Positions 44,900 through 55,913 of a stretch of DNA of 64,000 bases are shown in pieces; position 1 is the stretch's first letter; every line of letters starts with the position of its first letter. Where the stretch lies: positions 558,001 to 622,000 of the forward strand of contig JAIQDT010000296.1 of NCBI GenBank assembly GCA_021521415.1. The letters run 5' to 3'. The notes under the pieces were generated by a model. The model was not told where the DNA came from, searched no databases, and saw nothing but the letters and a program-made list of their open reading frames with translations. Source of the stretch: Bidens hawaiensis (lineage: Eukaryota > Streptophyta > Magnoliopsida > Asterales > Asteraceae). Both the position numbers and the translations under genes were made by a program.

Positions 44900-45411
44900 A
44901 TTCCTTACTCAACTCCAACCATCGGCGCTGACGCATAATCAGTTCCTTTTGTTCGAAGAAATACTTTAAGCTCTTATGATCGGTATAGATAACGCAAGGA
45001 ACACCATACAGATAATGTCGCCACAACTTAAGTGCAAACACAACCGCCGCCAACTCCAATTCGTGAGTAGGATAATTCGTGTCGTGAGGCTTGAACTGTC
45101 ACGAGGCATAAGCCATGACTTGGTACCAACTTGTAAGGCCCCACTGCATCAGGACACCCCACCAGATCATCGGTGCCATCAGGTAAAGCTAAAATCGGGG
45201 CATGCGTCAACCTGTTCTTCAATTCGAGAAATGCCTCCTCCTGCTCAGTACCCCAAACAAACTTAACGCTCTTCTTAGTCAACTTGGTCAATGACGAAGC
45301 GATTTTCGAAAAATCAGGAATGAAGCAGCGGTAATAACCTGCCAAGCCCAAAAAACTACGAATTTCGGATGGAGACTTAGGAGATTCCCATTCGTTTACG
45401 GCTTCCACCTT
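44826..45411 (-). pseudogene. Chromovirus reverse transcriptase tail and RNase H
   Basis: Frame 45,028-45,411 resumes after the Cassandra insertion with KVEAVNEWESPKSPSEIRSF and LGLAGYYRCFIPDFSK. It degrades at about 45,180 near the RNase H start. Frame 44,826-45,059 continues RNase [20 protein letters not shown] and [16 protein letters not shown], with its catalytic Glu and Asp. It breaks off after DLGILYQ, where the integrase core is deleted. Confidence 0.9.
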
Positions 45412-46039
45412 TGTAGTGTGACATCCCACATCGGTTGGGGAGGAGAACTAAGCCTTCTTTATAAGGAGGTGGATACCTTCCCCCATCATAACGCGTTTTG
45501 GGCGCTTAATTGTAGTGGATGAGAGAAGAATTCACAGTTAAGCGTGCTCAGGTGGGAGTAGTATCAGGATGGGTGACCTCCTAGGAAGCCTCCACCTGGG
45601 CAACCAAAAGCAAATCCGTGAGGCGATGGTGGTACGTCCCGGCCAAAGCGGACAATATTAAGGTGCGGCGGTAGCTGGGTTGTTATAGATGGTATCAGAG
45701 CTAGGGCCGGACCGGTGGTGCCAGGTCCCACGAGGAAGCTGGACCCCTAAGAGGGGGTGGATTGTGACATCCCACATCGGTTGGGGAGGAGAACTAAGCC
45801 TTCTTTATAAGGAGGTGGATACCTTCCCCCATCATAACGCGTTTTGGGCGCTTAATGTTAGTGGATGAGAGAAGAATTCCACAGTTAAGCGTGCTCAGGT
45901 GGGAGTAGTATCAGAATGGGTGACCTCCTAGGAAGCCTCCACCTGGGTAACCAAAAGAAAATTCGTGAGGCGATGGTGGTACGTCCCGGCCAAAGCGGAC
46001 AATATTAGGGTGCGGCGGTAGCTGGGCTGTTACATGCAG
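45412..46039 (+). mobile_element. Cassandra TRIM retrotransposon (5S-carrying), with target duplication
   Basis: Two LTRs of 271 and 272 bp (45,417-45,687 and 45,763-46,034) begin TGTGACATCCCAC and enclose only 75 bp. That insert has an initiator-Met primer site (TGGTATCAGAGC, 45,690-45,701) and a purine tract (AAGAGGGGGTGG, 45,749-45,760). Flanks TGTAG (45,412-45,416) and TGCAG (46,035-46,039) form a target duplication with one change. It encodes nothing. 5S rRNA-like sequence in each LTR is the hallmark of Cassandra. It lies on the plus strand, opposite to the chromovirus, and splits that element's pol exactly between VDPA and KVEAV. Confidence 0.95.
45536..45588 (+). promoter_or_regulatory. 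5S rRNA-like internal Pol III promoter in Cassandra LTR 1
   Basis: Box A-like AGTTAAGCGTGCTCAGG at 45,536-45,552 and box C-like AGGATGGGTGACCTCCT at 45,566-45,582 have the order and spacing of the 5S rRNA gene. In LTR 2 the same boxes lie at 45,883 and 45,911-45,935, where box C reads AGAATGGG, a change in a conserved base. Pol III transcription of these LTRs is known for the family; activity here is not shown. Confidence 0.9.
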
Positions 46040-46967
46040 GGTCAACCAAAATACCACTCGGGTTAATAACATGACTCAAGAACTGAACCTCAAGTAACCA
46101 AAAGGAACACTTAGAAAATTTATCATACAATTTGTTCTTTCGCAGAGCTTCCAAAACTTCCGTAAGATGACCGGCGTGATCGGATTCACTTTTGGAATAC
46201 ACGAGAATGTCGTCGATGAACACAATAACCAAACGATCGAGCATCGGTCTACACACCCGGTTCATAAGATCCATGAACGCAGCCGGTGCGTTGGTCAAAC
46301 CGAAAGACATCACGAGAAATTCATAGTGCCCATAACGAGTGCGGAAGGCAGTCTTAGGAATATCTTCCTCCCGAATCTTCAACTGATGATACCCGAACCT
46401 AAGGTCGATCTTCGAGAACCAACTAGCTCCTTGGAGCTGATCGAATAAGTCGTCGATCCTTGGGAGAGGGTACCGATTTTTAACAGTGAGATTATTCAAT
46501 TCTCGATAGTCAATGCACATCTGCACGCTACCGTCCTTCTTCCAAACGAACAGGACTGGGGCACCCCAAGGTGAGATGCTCGGTTGAATGAAGCCCTTGT
46601 CGAGGAAGTTTTCTAATTGAGCCATAAGTTCTTTCATTTAATTCGGTTCTTGACGGTAAGGGACTCGAGCAACGGGTTTTGCGCCCAGTACAAGGTCTAT
46701 CTGGAACTCGACCTCGCGATCCCGCAGCATATCTGACAAATCATCTGGAAATACATCTGGGAAATCCCGAACAATGGGAACATCACCGATGGTAGCCACC
46801 TCGGTTTTCACGTTTATAGCATACGCTAGATACTCCCCGCAGCCCCGCTTCATCAACCTTCTCGCCTTAAGCATGGATATGATATGTGGCGACGCACCAT
46901 TCCGGTTACCGAAGACCCTAATTTGGGTCCCATCTGGGGCCCTTAGACGTATAAGTTTTGACCGCAA
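46040..46967 (-). pseudogene. Chromovirus reverse transcriptase domain
   Basis: Frame 46,040-46,637 shows the standard Ty3 order: [90 protein letters not shown]. The catalytic FIDD box keeps both aspartates. It ends at GILVDPA, where Cassandra entered. Upstream, 46,638-46,967 is the protease-RT linker (VVRDFPDVF-like DVPIVRDFPDVFPDDL), with a stop at the join near 46,638 (a PN-stop-MKEL junction). Confidence 0.93.
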
Positions 46968-47280
46968 ACGATCTGAGCATCAACACTTGCGAGCCAATCA
47001 ATCCCAAGCACCACATTGAAACCGCCAAGCGGCATCAAGTACAACCGCACCGGAAATCAATACCTAGACAACTTCGATGGAACAACCCTAAATAGCCCTA
47101 GACACGGAAACGGACTTTCCTACGGCGACCTCAACCTCAAACACATCGACTACGCGCTCGGGTGATTTATTTAACGAGGAACAGAAAGCGGTAGACACAA
47201 AACTTCTAATGGCACCCGAATCAAATAAGACCGAAGCTTGTAATCCATCAAGTAAAAAGGTAGCTGGGATAACATTACGC
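46968..47280 (-). pseudogene. Chromovirus aspartic protease remnant
   Basis: Minus-strand translation around 47,214-47,224 gives FDSGAIRSFVSTAFCSS, a retropepsin active-site DSGA with flanking residues typical of chromoviruses. The rest, including the LGMDWL-type segment near 46,985-47,010, is frame-broken. Gag, which should precede it, is absent; the next 530 bp to the primer site have no recognisable coding. Confidence 0.75.
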
Positions 47281-47811
47281 TCCTACTTAGCTAAACAGTT
47301 GCACATACATTCTTAAAGGAGCGAGGAATTTAAGCGGTCAAGTACCAAGGAACCCAGAGTGACAGCATGCTACGCCTCAGCTAAACAATTACGCGCAAAG
47401 CGTTCGAGAGGATGGGAAACGAATAGGAGAATTTAGGGAATAAGATGAACTTTAACGCTAACGACTCGAGAGTTAGCCAAATCCTATCCCTACAAAGACA
47501 AAACCCTAACATAGTCAGACACAAGTGGTATTTAGAACATGGAAGGTACGGGTAAACTGCTAATAACGTTGATCAAATGTTATTAGTCGTTTACTTCACC
47601 GGCCCGTCCTAAGCACCCCCTGCCCCTAACCACATTAGCATTCTATCTAACACTTACACAATTAATCACATACTGGAACTTTAAAATTCAAAGGAATAAC
47701 TAAACAATTTAAAGTTACCTCTTGGCGTGCAGCTACTCGCGGTGGGCATACTAGTCTTTTCACTTACAGTTCGAGTCCAAGCATTCGGGGATGCTCGGAT
47801 CCCTCAAACCA
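47281..47811. other. Chromovirus leader, gag deleted
   Basis: About 530 bp between protease and primer site where a gag gene of roughly 1 kb or more is expected. No gag motif or zinc knuckle is seen, so a large deletion lies here. Confidence 0.6.
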
Positions 47812-47825
47812 TGGCTCTGATACCA
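47812..47825 (-). promoter_or_regulatory. Primer-binding site of the chromovirus (initiator-Met tRNA)
   Basis: The minus strand reads TGGTATCAGAGCCA, three bases inside the 5' LTR end. A perfect 14-base match to the site complementary to the 3' end of initiator-Met tRNA. Confidence 0.92.
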
Positions 47826-47828
47826 ACT

Positions 47829-48294
47829 TGTAACACCCCAAACCTCGGGAACCCCACAGTTGTTATTCATTCAAAACACTCGTAAAAATAATTAAACTTA
47901 AAAACAATTCATTTCATTAAAATAACCATCGCAGAGTATAATTTAGCGGAAAACATAACTAATAAAATAAGTTCCCAAAAATTCCGGGAATATTGCCCAA
48001 AACTAATTCAATTATGTTTATAAAACTTTTTAAATTAAAATGTTCAAAACTAAAATATTCCATCCACGTATGCCCTTCACCGTCCAAGTAGCTTCGTGCA
48101 CGTCCAAGCGATAAGGCATCATCTTCCTAACCTAAAACTCACACTAACATGCACACAAAGTCAGCTTGAGCTGAGTGAGTTCAAGTTTTAAATAAATAAC
48201 ATCAGTAAATAATAATCATGATAGTCATTCCAAAAGTTTGAAAGTAAAAAAAAATACATCGGTTAAGCCATCATCATTGATAAATAATCATTCT

Positions 48295-48345
<51 letters not shown>

Positions 48346-50430
48346 ATCCTTATAAGTACATCCCTATATATAAATATATATATATAACATCCAAGTAATA
48401 ACATCAGGGTCGAGCAAACGTACAACCCAAACATGTAACATTTCATCAACGCATGCAAACACAAAATAGGTATACGTAAAATCAGTAGTCGATACGACTA
48501 CAACATCGCCAAATATAGGCCATACAATAATTTATATATATATATACACATACTATAACATCCCAAGGCCAACTATATACTAGCAAGCCTATATAAAATA
48601 GTTTAAACGTTTCAACAAGAAAAATCATTTAAGTGTGCATGCTAGCAGAAAACTTAAAATGAGTTAAAAGGTGGCATCATGAACTCACCTGACACAAGAC
48701 GCGGATTCACCACGAGCTTGAGAATCCCTAAGTAATCCCAAAATTCAAACACCTGTCGGTTTACATTCAATCAATACTAATGACATCAAGATGACTCGTT
48801 TATCCTACGAGACGTTCTATCATGGTTTGAGTTACCTAAACCCTCGATCTCATCAAACTTAATCACAACAGACCCCGATGTCTCACATTCACCAAAACGA
48901 CCCTTAGGGACTCCCGGGAATAAAGAATTCCCAATTTTCCCCCCGGGAGCACTAGGTGACACTAACACGCGCGTTTAGGAGTCGTCTAGGCCGTTAACAA
49001 CCAACTCATCCCCGTGTGAACCCATTATGATAAAATCACAGCCAACAAGTCTACACGACGCCACACAAGTCAAATGGGTCGGTAACCCGCAAGTACAACG
49101 CACCAACTATTCAATTAACCCAATTGCGCGTTGTACCGACCCGTTGGAGTAACCGACAACCAATTCAGTCCCATAACTTATAAAAATGAATTTTGAACAG
49201 CCCGTACATGAAACCGAGTGTCCCCGAGCTTAATTGGTCGTTAATCACTTCAACTCACGCGTAAACGCACCAAACTACAATTCTTGTCAACCGAACACTA
49301 ACATTCAAGTTACAACTAGTTGACCAATCTAACGAACACCAATGAACACAATACTTAAGTATGTTATACTAGACATACCTAGGAGGATTTCGGTGCAAAA
49401 ACTTCACTTCAAATAGCCTCGAACACAATTGAATATCCACCGGTTAAGCCTAAAACGAACCTATCGATCAATAACAAGTAAAACGTGCAGATTTTAGCAT
49501 GCGAAGATGCATTTAATTACATAGGATAACCTTTGAAATAAATTATTAAATTTTTACCAGACTTTAATAAATTTCTTAGGTTTATAAAAATATTTCTATT
49601 ATATTTTTCTAGTGGACACAAAAATTATATAAATTCCTCCAACACAACAAGATACGTGCAGCTATTTCAGTGCGCAACAAAATGGTTTTATTTTTATGAA
49701 ATTCATTACCGAACCAAATTAAAAGATTCCAATTGGGTTTGATTCTTAACTCAAAATATTAAGTTCCAGAAGTGGAACCAACTAATTTGGACTTGTTGAA
49801 AAAGAGTTATGTTGTCGGGAAGAAAGACCAGAGTCCGTCATCCCGCATCAGTTTGGACACTCGATTTTATAAATTCATAAAAACCATTCAAATCTCATCC
49901 AAAAATTACATATTATACCTTTCTAGAAACTAGACTCAAAGTAGAACATTATTTAATCAAGAATCGATCAAAATAAATGGATTATCATCACGTTAAAGAC
50001 CCTACATTAAACGTATACGAATCTGTCAGCAAACTGTTATCATCAAAACTCAGCCCTAACGTGTTCAATAACGGGTCAAATGGTGAAAAAGACTTGTATG
50101 GACGTTAGACTAAACTTTAATTGATGTTTTACGCTCACGACTCGACAGGAAAATGAAAAAAATCACGGGGGGGGGGGGGGGGGGGGGCATAGAAGCTGCC
50201 GATCGGACAGAATGGGGCTAGGGTTAGGTTTTTATTATTTTTTTATGTTATAAACAAATATGTTACACACTAGCCCTTCTAGTTTAAGGGATATGGCAAT
50301 TTGAGAGGAAATATTAGATGACTTAACGTACTGGGGAGATGGTTGGGTCAACGAGAGATGCCGGATAACTCCTGAGAAACATACACTGCATGCAGAAAAT
50401 CCTTAAACCGAAAAATTAGCGGGCGTTACA
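47829..50430 (-). repeat. 5' LTR of the chromovirus
   Basis: TGTAACACCCC to GCGTTACA, 2,602 bp. It differs from the 3' LTR by scattered substitutions, a longer TA run at 48,299-48,342 and a 21-G run at 50,167-50,187. The substitutions show that the insertion is not recent. Confidence 0.93.
50167..50187 (+). repeat. Poly(G) run of 21 bases
   Basis: Uninterrupted G tract in the 5' chromovirus LTR. The partner LTR has GGGGGAGGGGGG at about 44,079-44,090. It could form a G-quadruplex, or its length may be a sequencing or assembly artefact. Confidence 0.85.
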
Positions 50431-52242
50431 AAGGTATTCACTTCTATTCTCCTTATATACTTTCAATGGGTAACTGTCACAAAAAGGTGGTGGAACCTTT
50501 TTGTACTTCTCTTCTTCAGTCATTTTATTAACATATCCCACAATATTGCCAGTAGAAACAAGGTTCTTCAAGAAATCCATTTGAATTAGCAATACAGCAT
50601 TCTTTATCTTTTCTTCTACATACATCTTTTTTAACCCTTCAATTTCAATGATCATTCTTGGTTGGGTCTGGTATGCCATTATACAGTCATCCTCAAGTCC
50701 TTTGATTTGACTTTCATAGGTTGCTTCACTTGTTTCATACACATTCAAAAAGGCTTCCTTCCTCCCACACTCAGTTTTCCATTTTCCAATCTCTTAATTA
50801 AGTTGATCAATAGTAATAAGATGATCAGAAATTGAGACATCAGATTGTACCTGAGTATTTGAAGATTCAGCCTGGTCATGCACCTTTGCCATAAATGCAA
50901 CATTTGCCCTCTCCGTTTCAGCAGCATGATTGCTCCAATCAAATTCCCCATCCTGTGGTACCATGGTAACAACAACATTTCCTTGGTCTCTCTGCTGGTT
51001 CCCAGTGTTCTGATTTGTTCTGTTTTGGTTTGTGTGAGCCTGCATTTGATTGTTTCTTAGAGGTTGAAATGTTTTTTGTTGGGGTCTGTTTGGATTTTGG
51101 TAGGGGTTCTGGTTGGTTATCTGATTTCTATGCTGCTGGAATTTTGATTATGGTTCTGGTAGAATTGATATTGATTCAATTGATTTCCAGCTTGCCTTGG
51201 CATGTTACATTCTGTTGCAAAGTGTCCAGGTTGTTGACAGTTATAACAGATAGCCTTCAATTTGTCAAATCCAATTCTTTCAGTTGGACCATTGAAACTT
51301 GTTCTACCTATCCTATTGTACAATCTCTTGCTCCTCACTGCTAGCATAGCTGCTTGCCATTTAATGTCCATATCTTCTAAATCATCAGCATCTATTTGTT
51401 CTAGGTCTTCTTGCAAAATGCTTGTATTTATCATATTCATGGCCACAAAGGCTTGGTATGACTCAGTGAACATAGAGAACAAGGCCTGGTAGTCTGTTCC
51501 TTGAGTTGGGTTGTGCTGCATGAAAGTAGTCTGCCTATTTGCTGGAGATGGTGTGTCATCTTCAATCAGCTGAACAGTGAATCTTGATTGATTACTGCAA
51601 GATGAGTTTGTTTCTGATGGTTCCTCAATAATAGGCTGTTGATTCTTGATTGAGAGGTTGCCCATGGGTTCTACAAGAGCATTGTTCATTTGAAAGCTTG
51701 GCTTGTCCTCTCGAATCATATGGTTCTCAATCATTTCATGTTCTGCAGCCTTATGAAAGGCAATCACATCATCCAATTTAAAGTTTGGAAAACTGGCCTT
51801 TTCTTTGATGAACTTGCTGGCAGTGTACCACTCACCATACAGAGATGATAGAAGTTTCTTGTTTAGATCAAAATCAGATATATGAAGGTCTGTTGTTCTA
51901 ATTTCATTCACAATCATCATGAAGCAAAACTGACTTTAGTCTTTCTCCTTCCTTAAACTTGAATCTGTCAAGCAGCTGTTTCAATCTGTCTTTCTTGATG
52001 TCTCTCAATTCTGTATTCCCTTCAAACATTTCAATGACAGCATCGTACATATCCTTTGCAGTCTTGTGATGATTTACAGTTGTCAAAATTTCCCAAGAAA
52101 GCCCTAATTTCAGCATAGACAAAGCTTTGTCATCTCTCTTCTTCATCTTCAGTTCAACAGTTGCGTTGTTGTTTGGAGCTGTTGAAGGAACGTAGTTTCC
52201 TTTGGTGATGGAAGTCCACAGCTCTGGGTCATTATAGTTCAC
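50431..52242 (-). pseudogene. Copia gag (capsid and nucleocapsid)
   Basis: Forms the virus-like particle. Frame 51,904-52,242 starts with MNYNDPELWTSITKGNYVP and contains the capsid helices of UBN2-type Copia gag (MYDAVIEMFEGNTELRDIKK, DRLKQLLDRFKFKEGERL). A frameshift near 51,920 leads to frame 51,117-51,920 (FDLNKKLLSSLYGEWYTASK). That frame contains the zinc knuckle CYNCQQPGHFATEC at 51,207-51,248, followed by an Asn/Gln-rich tail. Frames 50,794-51,045 and 50,416-50,748 continue towards pol until the chromovirus at 50,430. The upstream start may lie nearer the primer site; ATG 52,242 is the first in this frame segment. Confidence 0.87.
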
Positions 52243-52426
52243 CGCTGCTTCAAACAGGACCTTCCATTTTATGAAGTTTTCTTGTCCGAGTAGCCTTGGA
52301 ATCTTGTTTGTGGAAACTTCTTGGTCTTCATATCAGTAGATCTGGAGTTTGCAGTAGTGAAGATGGAGTAAAGCTTCAAGCTTCTTCACAACCTTCTGTC
52401 CCGTGGCCTTCAGCGAGCTAACTCAA

Positions 52427-52438
52427 GCTTTGATATCA
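52427..52438 (-). promoter_or_regulatory. Primer-binding site of the large Copia element
   Basis: The minus strand reads TGATATCAAAGC, two bases inside the 5' LTR. It matches the initiator-Met site TGGTATCAGAGC except at two positions, probably later mutations. Confidence 0.75.
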
Positions 52439-52440
52439 CT

Positions 52441-53481
52441 TGTCAGGACCGTGAGTCGGGTGAAACCTCGAAATTTTGACAAGAACACACCGACTCTGTT
52501 TACCCAAAGGCCTGTTGAATATCCCGGCGGAATCAGGATATCCAGCAAGTGGGAACAAAGGAGTGAAGGAATAAACAACAAGCACGAAACGTAGATGAAT
52601 AATCAGTAAGAATGATTTCAAGACAAAGATTCACTATATTTAATAACTCATTAATGGAATAGTGTAAGGAATGTCTAGTGTTTTGTGTAACGGCGCAGGT
52701 GGCGGCTATACAAGGAAACAATAGAATATTCCTTTAGAATGTTTTCCGTACAGAGCGCTGTGTGAAAAGCCGTGTCCTAAATGAAAACCTAGGACCCTAT
52801 TTATAGACCCTGACATTCCTTCTAGAAGTTCCTAATCATTACATAATGAAATAGAAAATAATACAAGTGTTGAGTCATCGAGCAAGGTAACAATCTTGCT
52901 CGAGCATACTCACTATGCTAGGTTTGCTCGATGAGTGTCTTCGAGCATATTTTACTTAGAATATATTCTCTTTCGGAGAATATATTCTCCTCCAGTAAGC
53001 TTCGTTCTTCTTGACTTGTCCATGCTTTACTCGAACTAGTCCATCGAGCAAGCTCATTCTTCTTGATGTCTTCAGCTTTACTTATTCAACAATCTTTAGC
53101 ATGCTCGGATGTAAATCTTGCTCGGGAACTGAACTGTGCTCGAAGTCCTTGCTTTGATCACTTGACATCTTCTTATTGCATCCAAGCTTGTCCCCATGTG
53201 CTCGATCATCCTGTGCTCGTAACACTTGGTTAAAACTTGTATAATCAAGATGTTTGCTCGATTGGCAATCCATGCTCGATGGAAGAATACTCTTGCTCGT
53301 TGAAGTGTAGCTTGCTCGAAGCCTTAACACTTAGAAGAATCAACCATTTAAGGTTCTGAAGACCTTGCTCGAAGTAGTAAAACCATGCTCGATTGCCTAA
53401 GCTTGCTCAAAGTCCATACTTAGCCATTTTCTGAGGAGGTTGAGAAGATTCCAATATTTCTTATCAAAATCCGACCCAACA
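52441..53481 (-). repeat. 5' LTR of the large Copia element
   Basis: TGTCAGGACC to GACCCAACA, 1,041 bp. Minus-strand TATA box TATAAATA at 52,798-52,805. U3 to its right (52,870-53,430) is filled with TGCTCG/CGAGCA words, about twenty. A perfect 13-bp hairpin (AGAATATATTCTC, 52,958-52,988) lies in the 201 bp that the other LTR lacks. Confidence 0.92.
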
Positions 53482-54760
53482 CTTGAACCGCAGCTGCCAT
53501 GTCAAGGTTGGGGATTTAAAAACTTCCCTGCTAAATCTGGTTATGTAATCCCTTAAGGATTCATTATTACGCTAAACAATTCTATATAAGTCACATATGT
53601 AAAAATTGATTATTGAACAAGTTAATCATATGTGAAAATGAAGTAATGGTGTTGGAAGGAATACTCAATAACCATTTAAGGGCTGGCCCCATCAATGTTG
53701 AACCGAATCCCTTGCATAGGCAAGCTTCTTTGATGTCAATGGGGATGGGGTTGATCTCCATCCTTTCTCTATACTGAGCTACGTGTTCCTCAGGGTCCGT
53801 AGTGTCGTCGTACAGCTTCATGCTAGGAGTTTGGAACTTCTTGGGGATTTCTACGTCGCATATAGGCCCAGTAAATCTAGATAACTTGTGGCTACCTGTG
53901 GGGACTTCAGCTATGGGACGTATCCCTAGGATACTAGAAATCATATCCTTCATTTTCTGCAATTCCCTGGCTATCTCGGGGGATATCCCCTTATCCTGCA
54001 CATGTCCACGGTTAGTGTATAAATTAGCATTAAATAAACTGTTACCGAGGTCGTGGTTAGGTCTCTGGTATCCTGAGCCTTGACGGCTAGTTCCTTCGTT
54101 AAGGTTATCCTCAGGATAAGGTGACGTCTGCATAGGGATATCATCTCCAACATGCACTTCAGAGGACACCATGGGAGATCCTGATGAGATATGACAGCTG
54201 GAATGGTTGAACGAGGTAGCACGTTAATGGCCTCCGGCCTCATTGGTCTTGGTAATTTTGAGGATACCGAAAGATAAGTTCCCCCGTATCCCGGTTGCTG
54301 CTGAAATGGAGTCCTTGTTGACTGTGTCTCCAAGGATCCGGGATTCTGAAGAATATATGATCCTGTAGAACCAAAATCAAGAATCCTGGGCATGATTGGA
54401 GTAGTTTCCTACCCTGGCTTCTTTTTGATCCCTTCAATCTCCTTAAATAGCCTTGAGTTGGTCTTTTCTTGCTGCTCCATATGGGTTTTGACCTGTTTCA
54501 TCAAAGCAAAAATGTCATTGTTGGAAATAACCGCGTCTACCCGTGTAGAGGATCCCGCGAATGGTGGAAGTTCTCCTCTGGGCTGAGTGTTCTTCTTCGG
54601 CACTGGTGGAGGTCCTGAGTTGACATTTGAAGCAGCAGTGACCACCGGAACAAAGACTGAACTGGTTTTGGTTGTGAGGCCATTGTAAAGAGAATGAAAG
54701 TGAATGAAATAAACGGATTTCAAGGATTGAAGCATCGTAGCCCCACGGTGGGCGCCAAAT
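53482..54760 (-). pseudogene. Tat-type element A: gag and leader, cut by the Copia element
   Basis: Minus-strand gag of a Ty3 Tat-lineage element, over 80 percent alike to 59,312-60,608 by eye. Frame 53,591-54,172 includes ISPEIARELQKMKDMISSIL and IPKKFQTPSMKLYDDTTDPE, then EEHVAQYRERMEINPI and STLMGPALKWLLSIPSNTIT. These are the retrotransposon gag domain. N-terminal frames lie at 54,240-54,437 and 54,409-54,735. A primer site GCCCCACGGTGGGCGCCA (54,740-54,757, plus-strand reading) adjoins the LTR. The gag is cut at 53,482 by the Copia LTR, and pol is not present on the other side. Confidence 0.85.
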
Positions 54761-55348
54761 TGTTTTGGTCAAAAATTAACAATCGTGATTTTACAACCAA
54801 ATTTGTAAAATAGGACTAGGTGCTTGTAAATACGGCTTGAACACAGAGATTTGTTTCGAGGAAAAAACCTGTTATCCTTAGGGTAACAAGAAAAAAACCC
54901 GGGTGGTGAAAACTAACACCACCTATTTATTAATAACAAAGTGATTACAAGTGGTGGAGCTTAATCGGATCATGATTACAATGAGAGCGAGTACTAGTAA
55001 GTCTTGAGTGCTAGAAAGTGTGTGTGTTGTGATCCGAGTTCGGCTATATTTATAACAAAAATAAAGCTAACAACATGCCCTATATTTTAGGAAACTTTTG
55101 AACTAAATCAATTAGCTGTTAATCCCGTTAATCAACACGTTTCCTTTGCTGCCACGATCTAATAACGGCAGTGCGAGTCTTCGGGAGATCATAGCAACGG
55201 TCTTTGACCTGGTAAACAAGGAAAGTCTACAAACAATTTGTTAGTTATATAACATATTTAGGATACCTGTTACCTTGGAGGATACCGCATCCTAGAGTTG
55301 TTCTGAGTATTATATTTGCTGAGGATACTAAAAATCCGAGCCCTAACA
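54761..55348 (-). repeat. LTR of Tat element A, inserted in the integrase of element B
   Basis: TGTTTTGGTC to CCCTAACA, 588 bp, with primer site on its left, so it is the 5' LTR of element A. The next bases to the right (55,349 on) are coding sequence of element B integrase (HPQANGQAE). It has a minus-strand TATA-like TATAAATATA at about 55,045 and the hairpin at 54,902-54,923. Confidence 0.87.
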
Positions 55349-55913
55349 ATGATCTTATTACTTGGCTCTGCTTGACCATTGGCTTGAGGATGTACTGGAG
55401 TTGAAGTCACCATCTTGATTTGCTAAATTTCACAAAAGTTAGTAGTTCTGCTACTGATGAACTGTGAACCGTTATCACAAATGATCTCCGCCAGGATACC
55501 AAATCTTGTCAGGATATTGCGCTTGATAAACGAGATCACATCCTTCTCTTTAACTTGGACAAATGCCTCAGCTTCGATCCACTTGGAGAAGTAATTTGTC
55601 ATGGTTAGCTTAAAGACTTTTCCACCCGGAGCCTTGGGCAGCTTTCCCACAAGATCCATTCCCATTTCATAAATGGCCACGGGGATATAATAGGATGTAG
55701 CGGTTCAGCTGGTTGATTTAGAATGTTGCTGTGTCTCTGACAAGCATCACATTTCTTAAAGAAATTCATTGCGTCCTTCTTCGTTGTTGGCCAGAAGTAA
55801 CCTGTCATCAGTATCTTGGATACTAAGGCTCTGCCCCCAGTGTGGTTTCCACAATCACCTTCATGTATATCCTTAAGAACTTCTTGAATTTCATGATGTT
55901 CCAAGCACCTCAA
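55349..55913 (-). pseudogene. Tat element B integrase, truncated
   Basis: Frame 55,605-55,913 has the zinc-binding HHCC part: HEGDCGNHTGGRALVSKILM, GYFWPTTKKDAMNFFKKCDA, CDAC. Frame 55,423-55,680 has the catalytic core: MGMDLVGKLPKAPGGKVFKL, FSKWIEAEAF, and ICDNGSQF with the second Asp. The third catalytic region begins at HPQANGQAEPSNK and is cut at 55,349 by the LTR of element A. Confidence 0.9.

Larger units (their letters stand above)
41725..50430 (-). mobile_element. Chromovirus (Tekay/Del-like Ty3), internally deleted, nested in Copia
   Basis: Two 2.6-kb LTRs flank 3.5 kb of internal sequence. Flanks are AAGGT on both sides (41,720-41,724 and 50,431-50,435), a perfect target duplication in the Copia linker region. 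The initiator-Met primer site (47,812-47,825) and a polypurine tract (44,338-44,352) show minus orientation. Present are protease, reverse transcriptase, parts of RNase H, and the integrase C-terminus with chromodomain. Gag and the integrase core are missing, so it was mobilised in trans or deleted after insertion. A Cassandra element sits in it at 45,417-46,034. Confidence 0.93.
28227..53481 (-). mobile_element. Large Copia retrotransposon with an extra ORF after pol (aORF)
   Basis: Two LTRs (28,227-29,066 and 52,441-53,481) enclose, in minus-strand order, a primer site, gag, a gag-pol linker with a second zinc knuckle, protease, integrase, reverse transcriptase, RNase H, a 3.2-kb spacer and a 4.4-kb aORF. 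Integrase before reverse transcriptase defines Copia. Without the nested chromovirus the element is about 16.5 kb, unusually long. The extra frame after pol recalls the env-like or additional frames of Sireviruses and related elements. All genes are broken by frameshifts or stops. The flanking 5-mers (TTCTC and CTTGA) do not match, so the ends were rearranged or one LTR terminus is altered. Confidence 0.88.

Noticed and set aside
45536..45588. A genuine 5S rRNA gene
   Set aside because: Only the promoter-containing part is 5S-like, it occurs twice in 350 bp inside LTRs with primer site and purine tract, which is the Cassandra structure.
47281..47811. Chromovirus gag
   Set aside because: The stretch is too short, has no zinc knuckle and no open frame; a deletion is the better reading.
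54850..54890. A homing-endonuclease-like site from TTATCC...GGGTAAC
   Set aside because: It is a short imperfect hairpin in the Tat leader, not a match to a known site.
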